Assembly (NCBI RefSeq): GCF_026213295.1
Contig: NC_079428.1
Location: 4,162,392 to 4,226,391, forward strand
Source of the DNA: Gadus chalcogrammus
Lineage: Eukaryota; Chordata; Actinopteri; Gadiformes; Gadidae
Length of the DNA stretch: 64,000 nt
Reading direction: 5' to 3'
The translations under genes and the position numbers were made by a program. Below, one piece after another: positions 31,114-47,196 of this stretch. The notes beneath the pieces are model-generated. The model saw only the letters and a program-made list of their open reading frames with translations. It ran no database searches and was not told the origin of the DNA. Within the stretch, counting starts at the first letter, position 1; each line of letters starts with the position of its first letter.

Positions 31114-34100
31114 ATGGGGGTGAGTTTTGTCAGCCTTTGGTGGATGTTGTTGGAAGGTGTGTGTGTGTAAATGTGTGTGTTTTGGGGGCTACACGAACAA
31201 AGAGCCCGCTGCTGCCTCTGCTGCTGCTGGTGATCCTGTGAACGTATGATGGAGTGGGAGCGAGAGAAAGCCGAGAGAGCGAGGAAGGGAGAGAGAGACG
31301 ATGGTGGATGGAGGAGGGAGAGTTGCTGTGCTAGTGCTGTTAGCCCAGGCTAGCTCGTTTTTAGCTGCTGGGATCTCCCCCCCCTGCTTTTGCACGTTAA
31401 ACGTGCCTTTCCTGTTGATCACTTTTTTTTTTTGATAAACTGAAAGAGTGGGATCGTACCACGCGATCCACTGCAGAGATGATGTTTATAATTAGGATGA
31501 ATCTGTGTGCGATGACATTGCTAGCTTACTAGTCACAGAGGAGTCCATTTTTTTGACGTGTGTGCCTTCCTGGCTTCTCGTGTGCATGGATCCCAAGAGT
31601 AGTGTGGTCCTGTCGGCACCCCACCATGCCACTATGGCCTGTGTTCTAGGCCCGATCTCGCAGGCAGATCCATCTGCCTGCGTCTGACCTCTGTGGGGCT
31701 TAAGATGTAGTGAAGTTACGAGTGGGCTCTGAACTCTGAATTTTTTTTTTCTATCCGAGAATAGTTGATCCCTCACTTTCACTGCAGATAACCCGATCCA
31801 CGTGTTTTACCCGAGTCCCTAGAGATTACCCAGACTTTGTACTTGTACTTTACCCGGGCTTTTTCCGATGAATATGTCAACCCATCTGAGTGCATTCCTT
31901 CCACGAATTGTTACCCTTTCCTGGGCTTGTATGGACGAGACTACAGACTGGGCCAAACCTAATGATCGTGTAGTACGTGGACAGTGAGCACGTTGTTACC
32001 CTTCACTGGTAACATCATGTTTCCACTGACTCCAACTAATACAACTTAAAGTAATAACAACACACAGCACGACAAGTAATTACTTGTGTTCCCCTAATAC
32101 ACAACGCAGTCTGCAATTGTGTCATGTGTGTTTTAATGTTTTAATAATAGCACTGTAGCGATTTTGAGTGTTCAAGTGTTTAAGAATACAAAATACAAAC
32201 AAATATTTGCTATGTTTATATAGTCACATGTCTAATAAAACTTAAGTGGACCCTTTCACTGGCTGCTAATAAATCAACTTGTATTCTGGGTACTGTACTG
32301 TGACGAGAATGTTGCTCAGTACTTACAGAACCAGGAGTCCTGGCCTTGTAAGGATATTATGATTCAAAGGTTTTTATTTGTCACATACAGGATATGCAGT
32401 GAAAGGTTTGTGGGCCATACTCTTACGGCCCACCAACGAGGACATGGCCAAATGTGATTAGGTATTGGGTAATTTGCCCCAAAATCTGTGGGCTATGTAA
32501 AAAAATGGAAAAATCAACTCTATTAAAGACAGTCTTTCCTTCCTGCAGAGGAAATCGAACAGAGCGAAGGAGAAGAAGGAGAAGCGCAAGGAGGAAAGGG
32601 CGGCGATGGACGCCGTCTGCGCAAAGGTGGATGCAGCCAATAAGGTGAGGGGGCAAGGGGACCTCGGCCAATGAGGTGAGGGGGCAAGGGGACCTCGGCC
32701 AATAAGGTGAGGGGGGCAAGGGGACCTCGGCCAATAAGGTTAGGGGGCAAGGGGACCTCGGCCCATAAGGTAAGGGGGCAAGGGGACCTCGGCCCATAAG
32801 GTAAGGGGGCAAGGGGACCTCGGCCCATAAGGTGAGGGGGCAAGGGGACCTCGGCCCATAAGGTGAGGGGGCAAGGGGACCTTGGCCAATAAGGTGAGGG
32901 GGCAAGGGGACCTCGGCCAATAAGTTGAGGGGGGCAAGGGGACCTCGGCCAATAAGTTGAGGGGGACAAGGGGACCTCGGCCAATAAGGTGAGGGGGACA
33001 AGGGGACCTCGGCCAATAAGGTGAGGGGGGCAAGGGGACCTCGGCCAATAAGGTGAGGGGGCAAGGGGACCTCGGCCATAAGGTGAGGGGGGGCAAGGGG
33101 ACCTCGGCCAATAAGGTGAGGGGGGCAAGGGGACCTCGGCCAATAAGGTGAGGGGGAAGGGGACGTTGACCAATAGGGTTAGGGGGGAAAGGGGGCGTTG
33201 ACCAATAGGGTGAGGGAGCAAGGGGACGTTGACCAATAGGGTGATCGGGGGGGGAAATGGGGTGTTGACCAATAGGGTGATGGGGGGGTGGAAATGGGGC
33301 GTTGACCAATAGGGTGAACGGGGAAAGGGGACGTTGACCAATGGGGTAAGGGGACATGACCAAAGGGAGCAGAGTGGGAAGGTCAAGGAATCCGGACGTT
33401 TGTGGGGGATTTTAATCAATAAATGGCCATTATGGCTGAAAGTTTAAGCTAATGCAGTGCAGTGCCTTGAGATAGCTAATGGTTTGTAAAAGACTAAATG
33501 GGGAGGAAACTAAGCATTTATTCATCTTTCCTCGTTTACAAACCAAGATTCAGCCTTTGGTTGAAGATGCTGTACTGCGCCCCATTTTTTGGTTGACTTT
33601 AGCTCTGATATGGATTTAATGGATGTTTGATGTGGGTTTATACCCACCTGAAATGCATGCCGTTTCCGACCACTTCCTATAAGATGCTTGTAACCACTTT
33701 TTCTGAAGTTATATTGGTCATATGTTTTGAAATGTTAATGGCATTTCGAGGGTAGGGAGTTTACGGCCGTAGATGCAGTTAACGATAACAACTCAGTCAT
33801 TCAGCACTTTAATCATGACCATAGTCGTATCCATATATTTCTCAGAAGAAAGAGAAACTTACAATTACTAGTGAGTATGGCATCTACTCCTGCTAAGTTA
33901 GGAGTGGGGCGACTTCCTATGGGGTGCCCTACAGATATACTGTGTGTTAATATTGGGGATTGAACCCAGAAACTTCCTGGCTCATGTTATTTCATGTATC
34001 CCCCTCCATAGCTGGATGATCCACTGGCGGCCTTCCCTGTCTTCAAAAAGTACGACAGAAATGGGTAAGTGCCTCCTGTCTAACTAGCTGTTCCCAGCGT

Positions 34101-36171
34101 GTGTTTGTACGGACTTGCGTGCATCTATTGGATGTGTTTAAGCTATCTTGAGTTTGACCCTGTGGTGTCGCCGTCCAGGTTGAACCTGCAGATAGAGTGC
34201 AAGCGAGTGTCCACTCTCAACCCTCTGTCCGTGGAGTGGGCGTACGAACTCACCAGGGCCAACATGCAGACGCTGTGAGTACACACAACACTGCTAAACG
34301 TTTTCCTGTTTGGTCATTTTATTTAAGGCGAGGGGAAAATATGCAATTTTAATATAAAGGGGGCGAATGACGGTAGCTAAAAGAGAGACGCAATCAACAA
34401 ACGACACGCATACTATACTACCAAGCAACACGCCTCCCCTGGGATTGACGTTCTTCCCTCCCTTCGTTCCGCAGGTACGAGCAGAGCGAGTGGGGCTGGA
34501 AGGAGCGGGAGAAGAGGGATGAAATGAAGGACGAGCGGGCGTGGTACCTGCTGGCCCGCGACTCTGACTCCGCCCCCGTCGCCTTCTCCCACTTCCGCTT
34601 CGACGTGGAGTGCGGGGAGGAGGTGCTCTACTGGTAAGGCTTTCACAATAAGAGCCCTTTTTTTTTTCTTTCACAATAAGAGCCCTTTTCCTCTCTCTCT
34701 CTCGATAAGTACCGTGTTGAAGTTGCGCAAGTGTTGCGTAGCGCAAAGTCATAATCTGATTCATCCAACCTCTCTGTCAAATTGTGAACAAAGCAAAAAA
34801 TAAATAATAAAAACGCTAATGGTTTTGTCTCTTACTTTCAGTTACGAGGTGCAGTTGGAGAGCAGAGTGCGGAGAAAAGGACTGGGCAAGTTCCTCATCC
34901 AGATCCTCCAGCTCATCGCTAACAGGTACGTACGCCCCGTCGCTTTGATACACAAGGACGAAAGGTTTTGGAAAGAGAGCAAAGTTCATGGAGGCATTGG
35001 TATGGTTCTTTGAAACTAAAACGGCAGCAGATGCAGAATATAAAAGCATACTTTTAATAAGTACGTTTTGATTTAGGTAAAACCTGTACTGATTGGAGAG
35101 CGGTCTGACCGTTGAATTTGTGGCAAAAGAGGTCTTGGTTTAAAGACTTTTCCTTGTAAAGGAGAGTCTCCTCGGAGCTTCTGTTGATATAATACGGAAA
35201 ACTGTTTTTATTGACAAGACTACCAACAGGGTTGTTTGGATGGAAATCAGGGTTGCGTATTTAAACAAATGCTTTGCCGATGGCTATTGTCCCACTATGG
35301 CGGCCGGTAAAATGACAACACGGTAATAGCCGACCCAGACTACCACTCACGCAATGCTGCTCTCGGGCAGTAGATGTCGGTGTTTTCCCTGACTCCATTG
35401 TGTCCTCCTCTCCAGCACACAGATGAAGAAGGTGATGTTGACGGTATTCAAACACAACCACGGAGCCTACCAGTTCTTCAGAGAAGCTTTACAGTAAGTC
35501 GCCTCGCAGAGCTCGGATAGGCAGGGGGTGGGGGGGTGGGACGAACACAGGTGTACCTCATGAGGTTAACGAGGGGCTCCTGACATGCCTACACAGACAC
35601 ATCATCACCTTGAGGCTATAGCTGTTTGTGCCCTATTGCTAACAACCTTTAAAGGTGATATATTATACCACCAGGTTGGGGTGTGATTAGCCACTACAAG
35701 CCATTTTGAAAACCTGCCTCTTCTGACATCACAAGTGGCCGTGTCCAGCTAGATGTGTGACGGATAGATGAGCAACGTTTGCTACAGCCCCACGGAGAAG
35801 GCCGGTAGACTGATCCATCCAGCACACGTCTAGGTGGACACGCCCGATGGTGATGTCGGAAGAGGCAGATCTTCAAAAAGGCTTGTAACGGCTAGTCACA
35901 CTCACACCTGTTGGCACAACGTCCTATTTATTAGCGCTACGCAACCAAATGAAATGAAGTGTGACGGGACTTGGCTCCCGTTTTTTAATCCCCGCCCACT
36001 TTTTCTAATTCCCGCCCCTCAAGGTTTGAGATTGACGACACCTCGCCCAGCATGTCTGGTTGCTGTGGCGACGACTGCTCCTACGAGATCCTGAGCCGGC
36101 GGACCAAGCACGGCGAGGCGGTGACCGGACACACCCACGGGGGCGGGCACTGCGGAGGCTGCTGCCACTGA
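31114..36171 (+). CDS. naa40: N-alpha-acetyltransferase 40 (NatD), complete
   Basis: NAA40 (NatD) acetylates the N-terminal serine of histones H4 and H2A using acetyl-CoA. Eight coding exons: 31114-31119 (only ATG GGG), 32549-32644, 34012-34064, 34179-34274, 34475-34633, 34842-34925, 35416-35493 and 36024-36171. All have GT-AG borders and matching phases, giving 239 residues (human 237). The N-terminus [18 protein letters not shown] is basic like the human protein. Residues [15 protein letters not shown] and the [11 protein letters not shown] block match the family. The GNAT acetyl-CoA loop RRKGLG is at residues 147-152. The C-terminus is Cys/His-rich (GCCGDDC ... GGHCGGCCH). The start is the only ATG in frame before exon 2 and reproduces the family's MGRKS. 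Gly2 could be a myristoylation site (inference). Intron 2 carries a minisatellite seeded at its donor. Confidence 0.97.
32645..33366 (+). repeat. ~31-bp minisatellite copying the naa40 exon 2 donor
   Basis: About 22 tandem units of 30-37 bases start exactly at the exon 2/intron 2 border. The consensus begins GTGAGGGGGCAAGGGGACC and ends CTCGGCCAATAAG. The unit end repeats the last coding bases of exon 2 (GCCAATAAG), so each unit recreates an AAG|GTGAGG donor-like junction. Some units have GTTAGG, GTAAGG or TTGAGG instead. Units become divergent at the 3' side (GTTGACCAATAGGG). No other function is visible. Confidence 0.96.
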
Positions 36172-36523
36172 TGGGCTGGCCGCCGTGACAACGACAACCT
36201 CCCCCTGCCGCCCTATTGGCCGATCGGTTTAACGACAGAAAACAAGAATAAGAGAGAGAGAAAAAAAAAAACGACAAAACGAAAAAGAACAAACCAGCAA
36301 CTTTGACAGCTGTGTGTGAAAGCTCACTCTGCCCACTGTCAAGCAGCCATTTTGAATCTCCCCCCCCCCCCCCCCCCCCCCCTTCCTCCTCTCAGAACAA
36401 TTGAAAGGATTTCAAAAATGTTAATGAATTTGCAGCCAAAATGGTGGAACACACCACACCTGGCTACAGATGAATGGTGTTGCATTATGGATCCAGTAGT
36501 TCTGTGTTGATAGGTTTATTTTA

Positions 36524-36560
<37 letters not shown>

Positions 36561-39385
36561 ACGAGTGTGTACGTCCCTGCTAGTCGTTGGTAGTCAGCGT
36601 GAGCTTTCAGACACGGCCCTCTGTTTACCACCCTTCCATGAACTCTGCCATTCCCCTCGTCACCCCCACTCGTCTGGCTCGTTTATAGCCCCCCCCCCCC
36701 ACTTCCCTCTGTTCTTACGGAGGCAGATCGACAGGGAGCCTTTCCCATAGCCTGACTCAGTCTCCCCCTCCACCTCATATTCTGTTCCCTCCATGAATCA
36801 ACTGACAAACCTCTGCTCCTCTCTCTCGGTATCCTGCACTGTATCCAAACGCTCTTCATGGGGAGAGCAAACCCAGAGTGGACCCCCCCCCCCCCCCCCC
36901 GATACCCCCCACCACCCCCCCACCGACGGGAGTCTTACCATTTCATTTGTGTACATTTCATTGTGAGCTTCACCGTGCGACATTACTGTCTTCTGTTTCC
37001 ACCCCCCTCCCTCCATCACTGTTGATGAGCTGCTCCCTGTGGGCTCAAGTCAAGCGTGTTTTGTTTTTTTTCGTGATCATGTTTCGAAGTCCCTCCGCCT
37101 TGTTTGTTTTGTAGTCATGAGCACGCATCACGTTTGCCCCCACGCAGTCCCCGTTCACCGTCTCCGCGGCGTCTCCTCTGGATTCGTACAGCCCCCCGTT
37201 ACCCCGGATCCCCTCCCGCGTCCCGTCTCCGATACCAAGTTTTCTTCCCGTCTTTGTAAACCCACCCAGCGTGCACCCCACTCCCACCCTGGTTATCGTC
37301 CCCCCCACTCCCACCCTGGTTATCGTCCCCCATAAGTGAATCATATTGATTTTAGCCCCGGAAGTTTACGTCACCGTCGTACTGCCTTGGCGTCTTGGTT
37401 TTCAGTGTTTAGTTTTTTTTTTATGACTGGATGGAGGGATCTCTGATTAGGTGATGGATGGATGTTATTTTCAGAACATTTAGGCCCTTTTTCTCCTGGT
37501 CGCTTCTCTCTCTCACCCTCTCTCTCTCTCTCTCTCTCTCTCACTCACTCTCTATTTCCGTTTGGTTAGGTCCCACCTGACCTGCTTATCAAATAGAGCT
37601 TGCATGACAAAGTTTGAAAATGATGTTTATGATAATCCTAAATAATGATAATAAAAATCGTCTTCACCAGGGTTTTAGCCTGAGCGGTTAAGGTCAAGGT
37701 GTCTTCAGGTGTATCCGATAGTTTGACATTTCTCACCCTGTCTCCTTCATCTTTTTTAGTGCACATTTTCTAAGTGAATCCATGTTCATTAAAGTATCTT
37801 GGAGGATATAACCATTTGATTTCCTTTTTCTTTTTTCAATCATTTTCAGTTGTTGGATTCTAAATCTTCTGCCGCTCGTATAAAAACCCAAACGGATGAT
37901 CCAAGGTGAACTGACGTTTAGGTCAGTCTGTCGGTTTTGTTTGTCCAACCCGCATTTTCAAGAAAAACGGTGGGATTATGTTAGAATCCCCTTTCTTTGT
38001 TTGCTCTCCCTTGACTTATCCCCCTAGAAGGGTGGTTCTCCTTGTTTAAGTTCGCCAGGGGGGCAGACAGTCAGTGGAAAAGACTCGTTTTTTTAAGTCT
38101 GTAGTAAACTGAACACCACTGGCTAATGCTGTAAAGTAGAATTATTTTTGTAAGGAACTGTCATCCCGGAAACGTGGCTCATTGATTGAGTTTTTCTTTT
38201 AGAGTAAATACATTTTTTTAGTTTTCCCAAATAAACCAAGTGGATAATGTAGTTCCGAGGTTCAGTCCTGTTGTTATATGGACGGCAACACGAGAGGTCA
38301 TTTCATGGAGTTGGAAGTAGATTATTTTACAGTTTCTTGGAAAGAGCAAAAGTAACCACAAAAAACATACTATCTTCCTTTCCACTGACGCCACCTGAAA
38401 AATTACAAAATATTTGGTATGGGCATGTATATAGCAACAGCTTATTTACTGGCGGAGTCTCAATCTGTTTCTCTCACACTCAGGTTATTCAAACTGTAAA
38501 AGCCTCCATATGATGTTCCAGCCATGTTTGCCAGTTAGAGAAAGAGGCATCCGATTTTGGATTCTGGAGTCAAATCATTTGGGATGGCCTGGCCGGGTTA
38601 CATCAACTTTTTTCCCTTTTTAGTAGAGATAATTTCTTCTTCGTGTATGTCTCTCCGTGTGTCTGGGGTCCGTTATATCGCTTGATAACTGACATCAGGT
38701 GGCATTGTCAGTCAGTGCAAACTAATTGTGCATACCCATGTATATTGTGATACCATTACATTCATACCTTTGGGACTAATGAGTGTTTTCCCTGCTCCAT
38801 ATCCTCGGTATGTGCCCAGCAGGGGGTTACGGCCATAAATCAGTGATGGTACTGGAGTTAGCTTCATACACTAAGCTCCTATTGTGGGGAAAGGCTTGTA
38901 CACAGGTAGAAAGTAGCTCAACAACACGTGTCAATGAAAACGATATTAGGAACAAACTTTTTTCTCATTTAATTTTTTTTTACTCATCAATGGAAATTGT
39001 CTTTTTTTTTTTTAACTGCCCTCTTTTTATGGAGGAAAAAATAAATAACGGTTGTACGTTCTCAATGATCGTGCCGAATTATTTTTAATTTCCAACCCTC
39101 TCTCACCGCCACCTCAACCTTTCCTACCCAGTTCTCTTGTCTCTTTCTGTGTGTGTCTGTGTGTATATAAGCTGTTCCAGGTCCATTTTTAAGTTTGATT
39201 TGGCCTTTTACAGGTGAACACTAGTTTTTTCTAAAATGACATTTAAAAACAAAACTTCATTGTTTGAAAAAAGTGTTCACGTCTTGTGGTTATCCGACAA
39301 TGAAAGGGAAAATATGTCATTTTGGCCTTGTCAGTGTTTATTTGTATGTTACAAATAAAGGAAAGTTGTTTGACTTCTATGTGTA
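36172..39385 (+). other. naa40: naa40 3' untranslated region
   Basis: No further coding signal follows the stop. AATAAA hexamers at 37650-37655, 38230-38235 and 39354-39359. The last is followed by a GT/T-rich stretch and is the best distal polyadenylation site. Includes (GT)n at 36530-36558, C homopolymers at 36361-36382 and 36883-36900, and (CT)n at 37507-37545. A 25-base unit CCACTCCCACCCTGGTTATC is duplicated at 37279-37327. Confidence 0.6.
38668..38766 (+). repeat. copy of a segment found upstream of b3gat3
   Basis: About 100 bases (GTCCGTTATATC ... GGTGGCATTGTCAGTCAGTG ... GATACCATTACATTC) match 40156-40250 closely. A dispersed or duplicated segment inside the naa40 3'UTR. Confidence 0.85.
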
Positions 39386-40276
39386 ATGCCTCTGCTTGTT
39401 CTTCATGTACTAGAATTCATGTTTTTCTTTTGGACATCCTGAATCAGTTATGGACTTGATCACCCCTTTCTACCGATTGGATTTCTTTATATTTCAGAGC
39501 ATTTTTTTGAATCATGTCAAGCCTATTAGGGAAATTAATGAGTCATTTAAGTTATATGCTGGCGGAACCATTGCCATGTTACACGCATTGTAGGAATCGT
39601 TTTGGCGTTGCACCATAATCGGAAGTTGTTGGTACTCCACTCAGAAAAAACTGTCCTACGTTTCTGGTGACTAGCTGGTAGAATGAATGATTTTCAATCT
39701 TCATTGCGATGCTTTTTATGCTCGTCTCAACGTTGACATGAACTAAGAAGCTCTTTTTGCAGGGGTCTTTTTATTTGTATTGGATTTGGTAAGTAATCAA
39801 CGATACATATGCTGATACAGTTTAGGATCGTACATTGGGAGGGTAATTACGAATCTGCGAGTAGTGTTTGTGAATGCTTTAATTTGCGTAATATATGGCT
39901 TGTTATTACTAGTTCATGTGCCTGTTTACAGTAGCTAGCTGCCTGCCTAAACACGCGGTCTGTCAATTGGTGTACCAAAGGGAGAAACACAATCCTTGCA
40001 GTTGATCCTTCTCTGCAAAGCAGTACAGGTTCTGAATTATTATTCACTGCCAATGCTTTGCGGCAAACATTATTGCCATTCATGATATGGTCTCTTACTT
40101 TATAGCTGTAGAACTCAATGGCAACGGGCATGAGGCTGACGTTGAAGAACGTGTGGTCCGTTATATCCATTGAAAACTGAATTCAGGTGGCATTGTCAGT
40201 CAGTGCGAACAAACTTTTCATACCAATGTATATTATGATACCATTACATTCTCTTACTTTATTGCTGTAGACCTCA

Positions 40277-43620
<3,344 letters not shown>

Positions 43621-44840
43621 AGAACACGCACACAAACCCGTCCCCAAACACACACACACTTACACGCACATACCCAAACACACACCCACTGCTATCTCTC
43701 AATGAAAAACACTGCACACACACACAAACCCTAACACGCACCTAATCTCATCTCTTAATGCAAAACACTAAACGCTCTTCACACACACAGACAACATGAA
43801 CCACACAAACACGTGATACAGACGCACACTGTACGTAGATCTCTGCTGTAACATACAGCCAGGAAGCCGCTGTATTGGGAAAAACCCCTGTGTATATAAT
43901 GTACAATTCTAACTAAATAAGGTGACTGTGACTAGCTATGGAAGTATTTAAATCGACGCGGCCTGCGTTGTGTTCATCGTCAGCGTGTGTGTGGAAGTAC
44001 GCCCGTCTGTGTACTTGGTGTTTATGTCCTGAATCTGAGGGGGTCTTGTGGTAGATTCGCTGTTTGTCTGTTATCTGAATGTCCCAGAGGAAGGGGGGGG
44101 GGGGGGGGGTAGGAAATAACCCAGGTTTTACAAGAGGTTGCATCATTGTCTTTGTAATATAAGCATTTTTTATTTAGATGTATTTCTATTTATTTCATCG
44201 TTTTTATGGAAGTGCGGCACCGGCTTTTTAATATGTTCTGGTCCTTGTTTCAAAGCGTATATGAGAAAAGTTAAAGAGCACCTGAACACTATTATCTAAC
44301 TAACTACGGCGTGTAGGCCTTTACCACAGAGGGGCACTAGTAGGGGCTAAAACGCAGGTGTAGCTCGTTAGGTTAATCACAGGTCTGTAGGTGTGCCAGG
44401 GCCACTAATTGCCATCGTGATCTCCACCTGTGGTCGCCCCTGCTATTCCACTGACCAGTCCACAGACACAAATCAGGGTTAGGGTCAGACGGTCAAAAAA
44501 AGCACTAATACAAAAACATCACAAAAGTTATCTCAAGTGCTTGTTTTTAATCTCGGCTTACGTTTAGACCGCGTAGGAATAGTGTTTATCGAAATGACCG
44601 GCAAGCGGGAGCTGAATCATGTGCTTCTCAGGCCTCAGCCTGTGTGTGAATAATGTAAGATATCTAACGTACGATACTGAGAGCAGAACGGATGCCTGCT
44701 CCCAGGTTCCGGCTGTGGAGCAGTGTGGATGATGTATTTATGAGCATCGCGCTCCGCTGTTCGCTGTGTAGTGTGTCGGTAGTCTGACTCCTGTCTGGTC
44801 CTGGCTGCGAAGTAATAAAGTTGATCCAGTTCAAACCTGT
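43621..44840 (+). other. b3gat3: b3gat3 3' untranslated region
   Basis: CA-rich DNA follows the stop; no other coding signal. A single good AATAAA at 44814-44819 is followed by a T-rich stretch, so the transcript probably ends near 44840. Confidence 0.65.
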
Positions 44841-46860
44841 TTCCTCACTTTCAAACCTCCTTTTTGTTTTTGGATGATTTTATTTGTGTTTGGGTCTATT
44901 AAAAGGGGGACGGGATGGAGGGAGGAGGGAGAGGAGGTATGTTGTATAGTAGCTCGAAACTCATGTGGCCGTTTGATAAAATGATCACGTCTGGGTCACT
45001 TATCTTTGTGTAAAAACACAAAAGGCACAAACTGTCAGAACGGCAGCAAAGAAAATAGTTGAACGGTATCGGGTGAAACCGCTATATTGTTCTGATCCGG
45101 ACACACAAAGAACGCTTTGTTGCTAAAACCAGACTGCAGGGAATTCAGATTTAGTACGGGTCGGTCTAAAACAGAGCACCTTCACTTCACCCGTGAACTC
45201 GCTCTCTCGTGAGCTTATGCTCCTCCACCGCTTTGGGTTCACTCTCTCCCATGATTCAGTTTCCTGTATTTATTCAGCCTACTCATCGTAATCCCTACTT
45301 TTAAACCATGTCGTAACTTGGTCGTGGCCCGATGACACCTGTACACCACATCACACGAGACTGCTAATTACCTACCTCGTCTTCGCCTGTATCCATGGCG
45401 ACCGTTCCCCTGGCGTGCCACTGTCATAAATGAGCCATTACCTCATTGGGGCCAGGGGACCTTCCAACAGCTGGGATCTCGTTTATACTTTTCGTTTTTA
45501 TTAGTGTTATTTGATTGACAGCCATTTAGGCCTCTCAGGTGTGGGTGAGGGCAGCCTTCAGTTCCATGACCATATATGGAGTGTGGAGGAGGTTTTGGAG
45601 TGTGTTGGGTTGGCAGGTGAGTAATAACCAAGTTGAGGTGTGCACAGACACACCAGCCAGCCGTGTTTGATGCTGAGATGATTCAGACACACACACACAC
45701 ACGCACCTAAACACACGCACGTGCACGCATGCTCAGAACTGTATAATGACACCCTTTACCTTGTTCAGACAGAGGAGGTCGGGCGAGTTTGACACCTGAG
45801 GGAGGTAAGTGTGGTCTGCTGCCGGCTGTATCACCTCCTACGATGTGGTCAGCTGCTTGTTCACCGTTGTCTCGAGGAAGGAGCCACTATCTTCATATGT
45901 TCATGCCTGAATGTTTGGATTAGTGTTTGCAGTGAATGGATGTTTGCACGTGTGTTTGAGTGTATCTGGATTTATGAATGGGGCTGTTTGGAAACAGGGT
46001 GCCACCAAAGGACTTAGGGAAAGCGATTATCCCAATGGAAAGAGTCAGTGTTAGGCAATTTCACAACACACACACACACACTGTCCTACCCGAATTCAAC
46101 AGTGGATAAGGTGTTGAGTGGCGCATACTTGTGAAAAGCCTATAATGGAACCACGCAAGGGATTGTGTCAGCTTTTATTTAAATTCTTGTGGCCAAAGTG
46201 GGGCTGCGCACAACCACACACACACACACACACACACACAAACCAAGCCTGTTGAAAGACTTAATCCAAGAGATTTGTTTTCTGAGAGCAAACCGCGTCA
46301 CATTTGCAATATTGGAAGCCTAAACAATATTGGACGTGTAACCTAGTCCTAGATTATAATATCATGATAATATGCTTATTATTATATAATAGGGTTAGAG
46401 ATACTCAGTGACTCCCAATAAATATATATGTGCTATAATTGGTTAATAGTTTTGTATTTCAACAATTTAAAAAATGTGCTTGTCTCTGCTGCACACGTTT
46501 GTTCCCCTTATTGTTACACTCCTAATTACCCTCCAAACATTACCTTTAAACATGACTTCAGAACACTACCCTCATACCACCTTTAAACATTAACCACATT
46601 CCCTGGTAGGAACACAAACAGGGCTAGGGTGAACACGTCTTCAAACAGATCTCAGACATTTAGGGCTGGAAAGAGTGAAAAAAAAGAACCTTGAAATGTA
46701 GTGAATGGTTTACCAGTTACTTGATGTTCAGATTATCAGACGTGTTATCACTGAGAACAGTCCCCGTACGAAAGGTTCTCACATAACATCACGCTCCCTG
46801 ACTCACATTGCCTTCTGTCCTTAAAAATTTGTCCCAGGGCTGGGTGTTTTAAAACACCAT
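44841..46860. other. intergenic, no gene seen
   Basis: No exon of a known family on either strand. Short CA runs at 46066-46080 and 46216-46240. Confidence 0.55.
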
Positions 46861-46867
46861 AGTAGGT

Positions 46868-46898
<31 letters not shown>

Positions 46899-46989
46899 CG
46901 CTTTCACCGAACACTATATCTGGCACTGATTGCTGATGTCATAGCTGATGAGTGTGTGTGTGTGGAGGGGGCGGAGGAAGAGAGAGTGA

Positions 46990-47196
46990 GAGTGTGTAGG
47001 TGCGTCGGCTGTGTGTCTGACGCTGTGTGCCTGGATGACGGGGCTGTGTCGCTGTGCAGGTCGAGGCATGGTCGAGAGGAGAGCTTCCTTCTGCTCATAG
47101 GACTGCGTGACCAGAGAGACTGAGGCACACGGCAAGAGAGGACCTTCCTCGCAAGCACTGGAGGGCTGAAACAAGAGCGCAGGGCACCAAGTGAAG
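46990..47196 (+). other. candidate 5' non-coding exon of the 48.6 kb gene
   Basis: A G/A-rich transcribed-looking stretch ends GTGAAG|GTAAAC, a good donor at 47197. The next plausible acceptor on this strand is CCCCCAG at about 48549-48555, before the ATG at 48651. Inferred from splice-site quality only. Confidence 0.35.

Noticed and set aside
32423..33419. Minus-strand open frames of ~200-300 residues with repeated [13 protein letters not shown] units
   Set aside because: These are the translation of the naa40 intron 2 minisatellite; the unit has no stop in any minus frame, and no splice or start context supports a gene.
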